Assembly: GCA_026770585.1 (NCBI GenBank)
Contig: MU646356.1
Coordinates: forward strand, 626,124-640,531
Length of the DNA stretch: 14,408 nucleotides
Reading direction: 5' to 3'
From: Baffinella frigidus
Lineage: Eukaryota; Cryptophyceae; Cryptomonadales; Baffinellaceae
The position numbers were made by a program, and so were the translations under genes. Shown piece after piece: positions 13,354 through 14,408 of the stretch. Under the pieces are notes generated by a model, which had not been told where the DNA came from, did not search any database, and was given only the letters and a program-made list of their open reading frames with translations. Within the stretch, counting starts at the first letter, position 1, and each line of letters begins with the position of its first letter.

Positions 13354-13960
13354 GGCAAATACAAGATAGTGGAACCCAAGACAAGGCCTTGTACTCAATC
13401 TCTCCTGAAGTTTGTTTTGGACTTGTTTTTTTCTGTCTCCCCTGCTTCAATATGGAATGGGTGAATTCGGGGGGATCAGGCAGAGCCAAAGCCACAATGC
13501 TGACTTCGACGGGATTTTGATCAACGATAAGACCTAGGACCCTATGGTAGGCAATCCGAAGGGACATAGGGGGGTTACTACTGATAAGGTAACGGAAACT
13601 CGGGCATTTCCTGCCCCAAAATCCCTTTGTAGCCCGCTGTGTGGAGAGAGCGTCCGCGAAGCTAGCACCCCGCGGCTGAACTCAAATCTCAAGACTCCGT
13701 ATCACTCACACGTTGAGGTGTCGCCCCCCGCCGTGAGTGTGAGGCACACACCCAGAGCCTGACGGACGGCCAGTCAGCCGATTGCCGTTTCTGACAGACG
13801 GTCAGTCTTGTATCCGAGATGCCCTCTAGAGGGGTTACTCGAAATTAAGGACACGGGCTGTCCCTAGGGCGGTCCTCCATGTGTGTTCCCAGGACTAGCC
13901 CTAGCGTAGGAGACCCTACAGGGGTATCTGTATTACTGCTGACTGACGCGTCACGCAACC
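13354..13960. other. No gene seen
   Basis: Open frames up to about 80-165 codons exist but lack biased codon use or recognisable motifs. A CCTAGGACCCTATGGTAGGCAAT segment near 13530 resembles a family 5 arm, and TACAGGGGTATCTG near 13918 resembles a family 2/3 end; both look like remnants. Confidence 0.35.
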
Positions 13961-13963
13961 GGC

Positions 13964-13964
13964 C

Positions 13965-14031
<67 letters not shown>

Positions 14032-14057
14032 ACCATCAACCCTCAACCCTCAACCGA
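13964..14057. repeat. CCCTCAA heptamer array
   Basis: Thirteen or so CCCTCAA units, nearly perfect, one with CCATCAA. It is a homogenised variant of the telomere-type heptamer. Confidence 0.97.
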
Positions 14058-14198
14058 GCAGATGCAACGGAACAAACCCTGGAGTGTGTGTTCCGGATAC
14101 GGATGACTGTATGCCGGGCACTGAGGTCCTCGCCCGCCCTGCAATAGTTAATACATAATCTGACTTTTTTTTGAGGGTGATGAGGCGAACGGCCTTTT

Positions 14199-14408
14199 CC
14201 CTAGGACCCTAAACCCTGAACCCGAACACCTAAACCCTCAACCCTACACCCTCAACCCTCATCCCTCATCCCTCATCAATCATCCCTGATCCCTCATCCC
14301 TCAACCTTCAACCCTCAACACTCAACCCTCAACACTCAACCCTCAACCCCCAACTCGCAATCCTCAACCCTCATCCCCAACCCCAAACCCCCAACCCCCC
14401 AAAACCCC
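14199..14408. repeat. Degenerate CCCTCAA/CCCTCAT array running off the window
   Basis: Mixed CCCTAAA, CCCTGAA, CCCTCAA, CCCTCAT and CACTCAA units continuing to the window edge. The repeat probably extends beyond it. Confidence 0.95.

Overview
This looks like nuclear DNA of a eukaryote, most likely a unicellular alga or other protist. Three things point that way: split exons bounded by GT...AG, long tracts of degenerate TTTAGGG/CCCTAAA-type heptamers, and a very high density of short inverted-repeat elements. No bacterial operon, rRNA, tRNA or CRISPR array was found. I cannot name the species; a dinoflagellate, cryptophyte or similar alga is only a guess.

The main result is a six-exon gene on the minus strand, about 10635 down to 4821, that no single long ORF reveals. 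The exons were recovered by reading splice junctions. Exon 1 encodes a signal peptide. Exons 2 to 6 together encode a complete phosphatidylethanolamine-binding protein (PEBP / Raf-kinase-inhibitor / FT-TFL1 superfamily) with DPDAP, HW and GTHRY motifs. The joins 2/3, 3/4, 4/5 and 5/6 keep frame at GT-AG junctions; the 1/2 join does not resolve cleanly. About 190 residues are spread over 5.8 kb, so roughly 90% of the gene is intron. The introns hold several families of MITE-like elements, a duplicated partial copy of exon 4, and up to 1 kb of telomere-like repeat.

Left of this gene (1 to 4820) are fragments and elements: an inverted pair of 'family 1' elements enclosing a codon-biased C-terminal coding fragment (411-745), a second terminal-exon-like fragment (770-823), family 2 elements (1420-1554, 1930-1991), a candidate helical exon whose splice acceptor lies at a family 2 end (1993-2071), a well-supported acidic last exon on the minus strand (2387-2771) beside a 180-bp tandem duplication, two weaker minus-strand exon candidates, and a CCCACAA heptamer array (4391-4646).

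Right of it (10636 to 14408) are a head-to-head candidate first exon for a one-pass membrane protein (10741-10854), a hairpin element with a 30-bp perfect palindrome, short tandem repeats, a CT/CTGT microsatellite, a candidate exon with a triplicated edge, and more CCCTCAA arrays. A 130-150 bp coding-like sequence occurs on both sides of the PEBP gene in opposite orientation (3711-3863 and 12234-12363).
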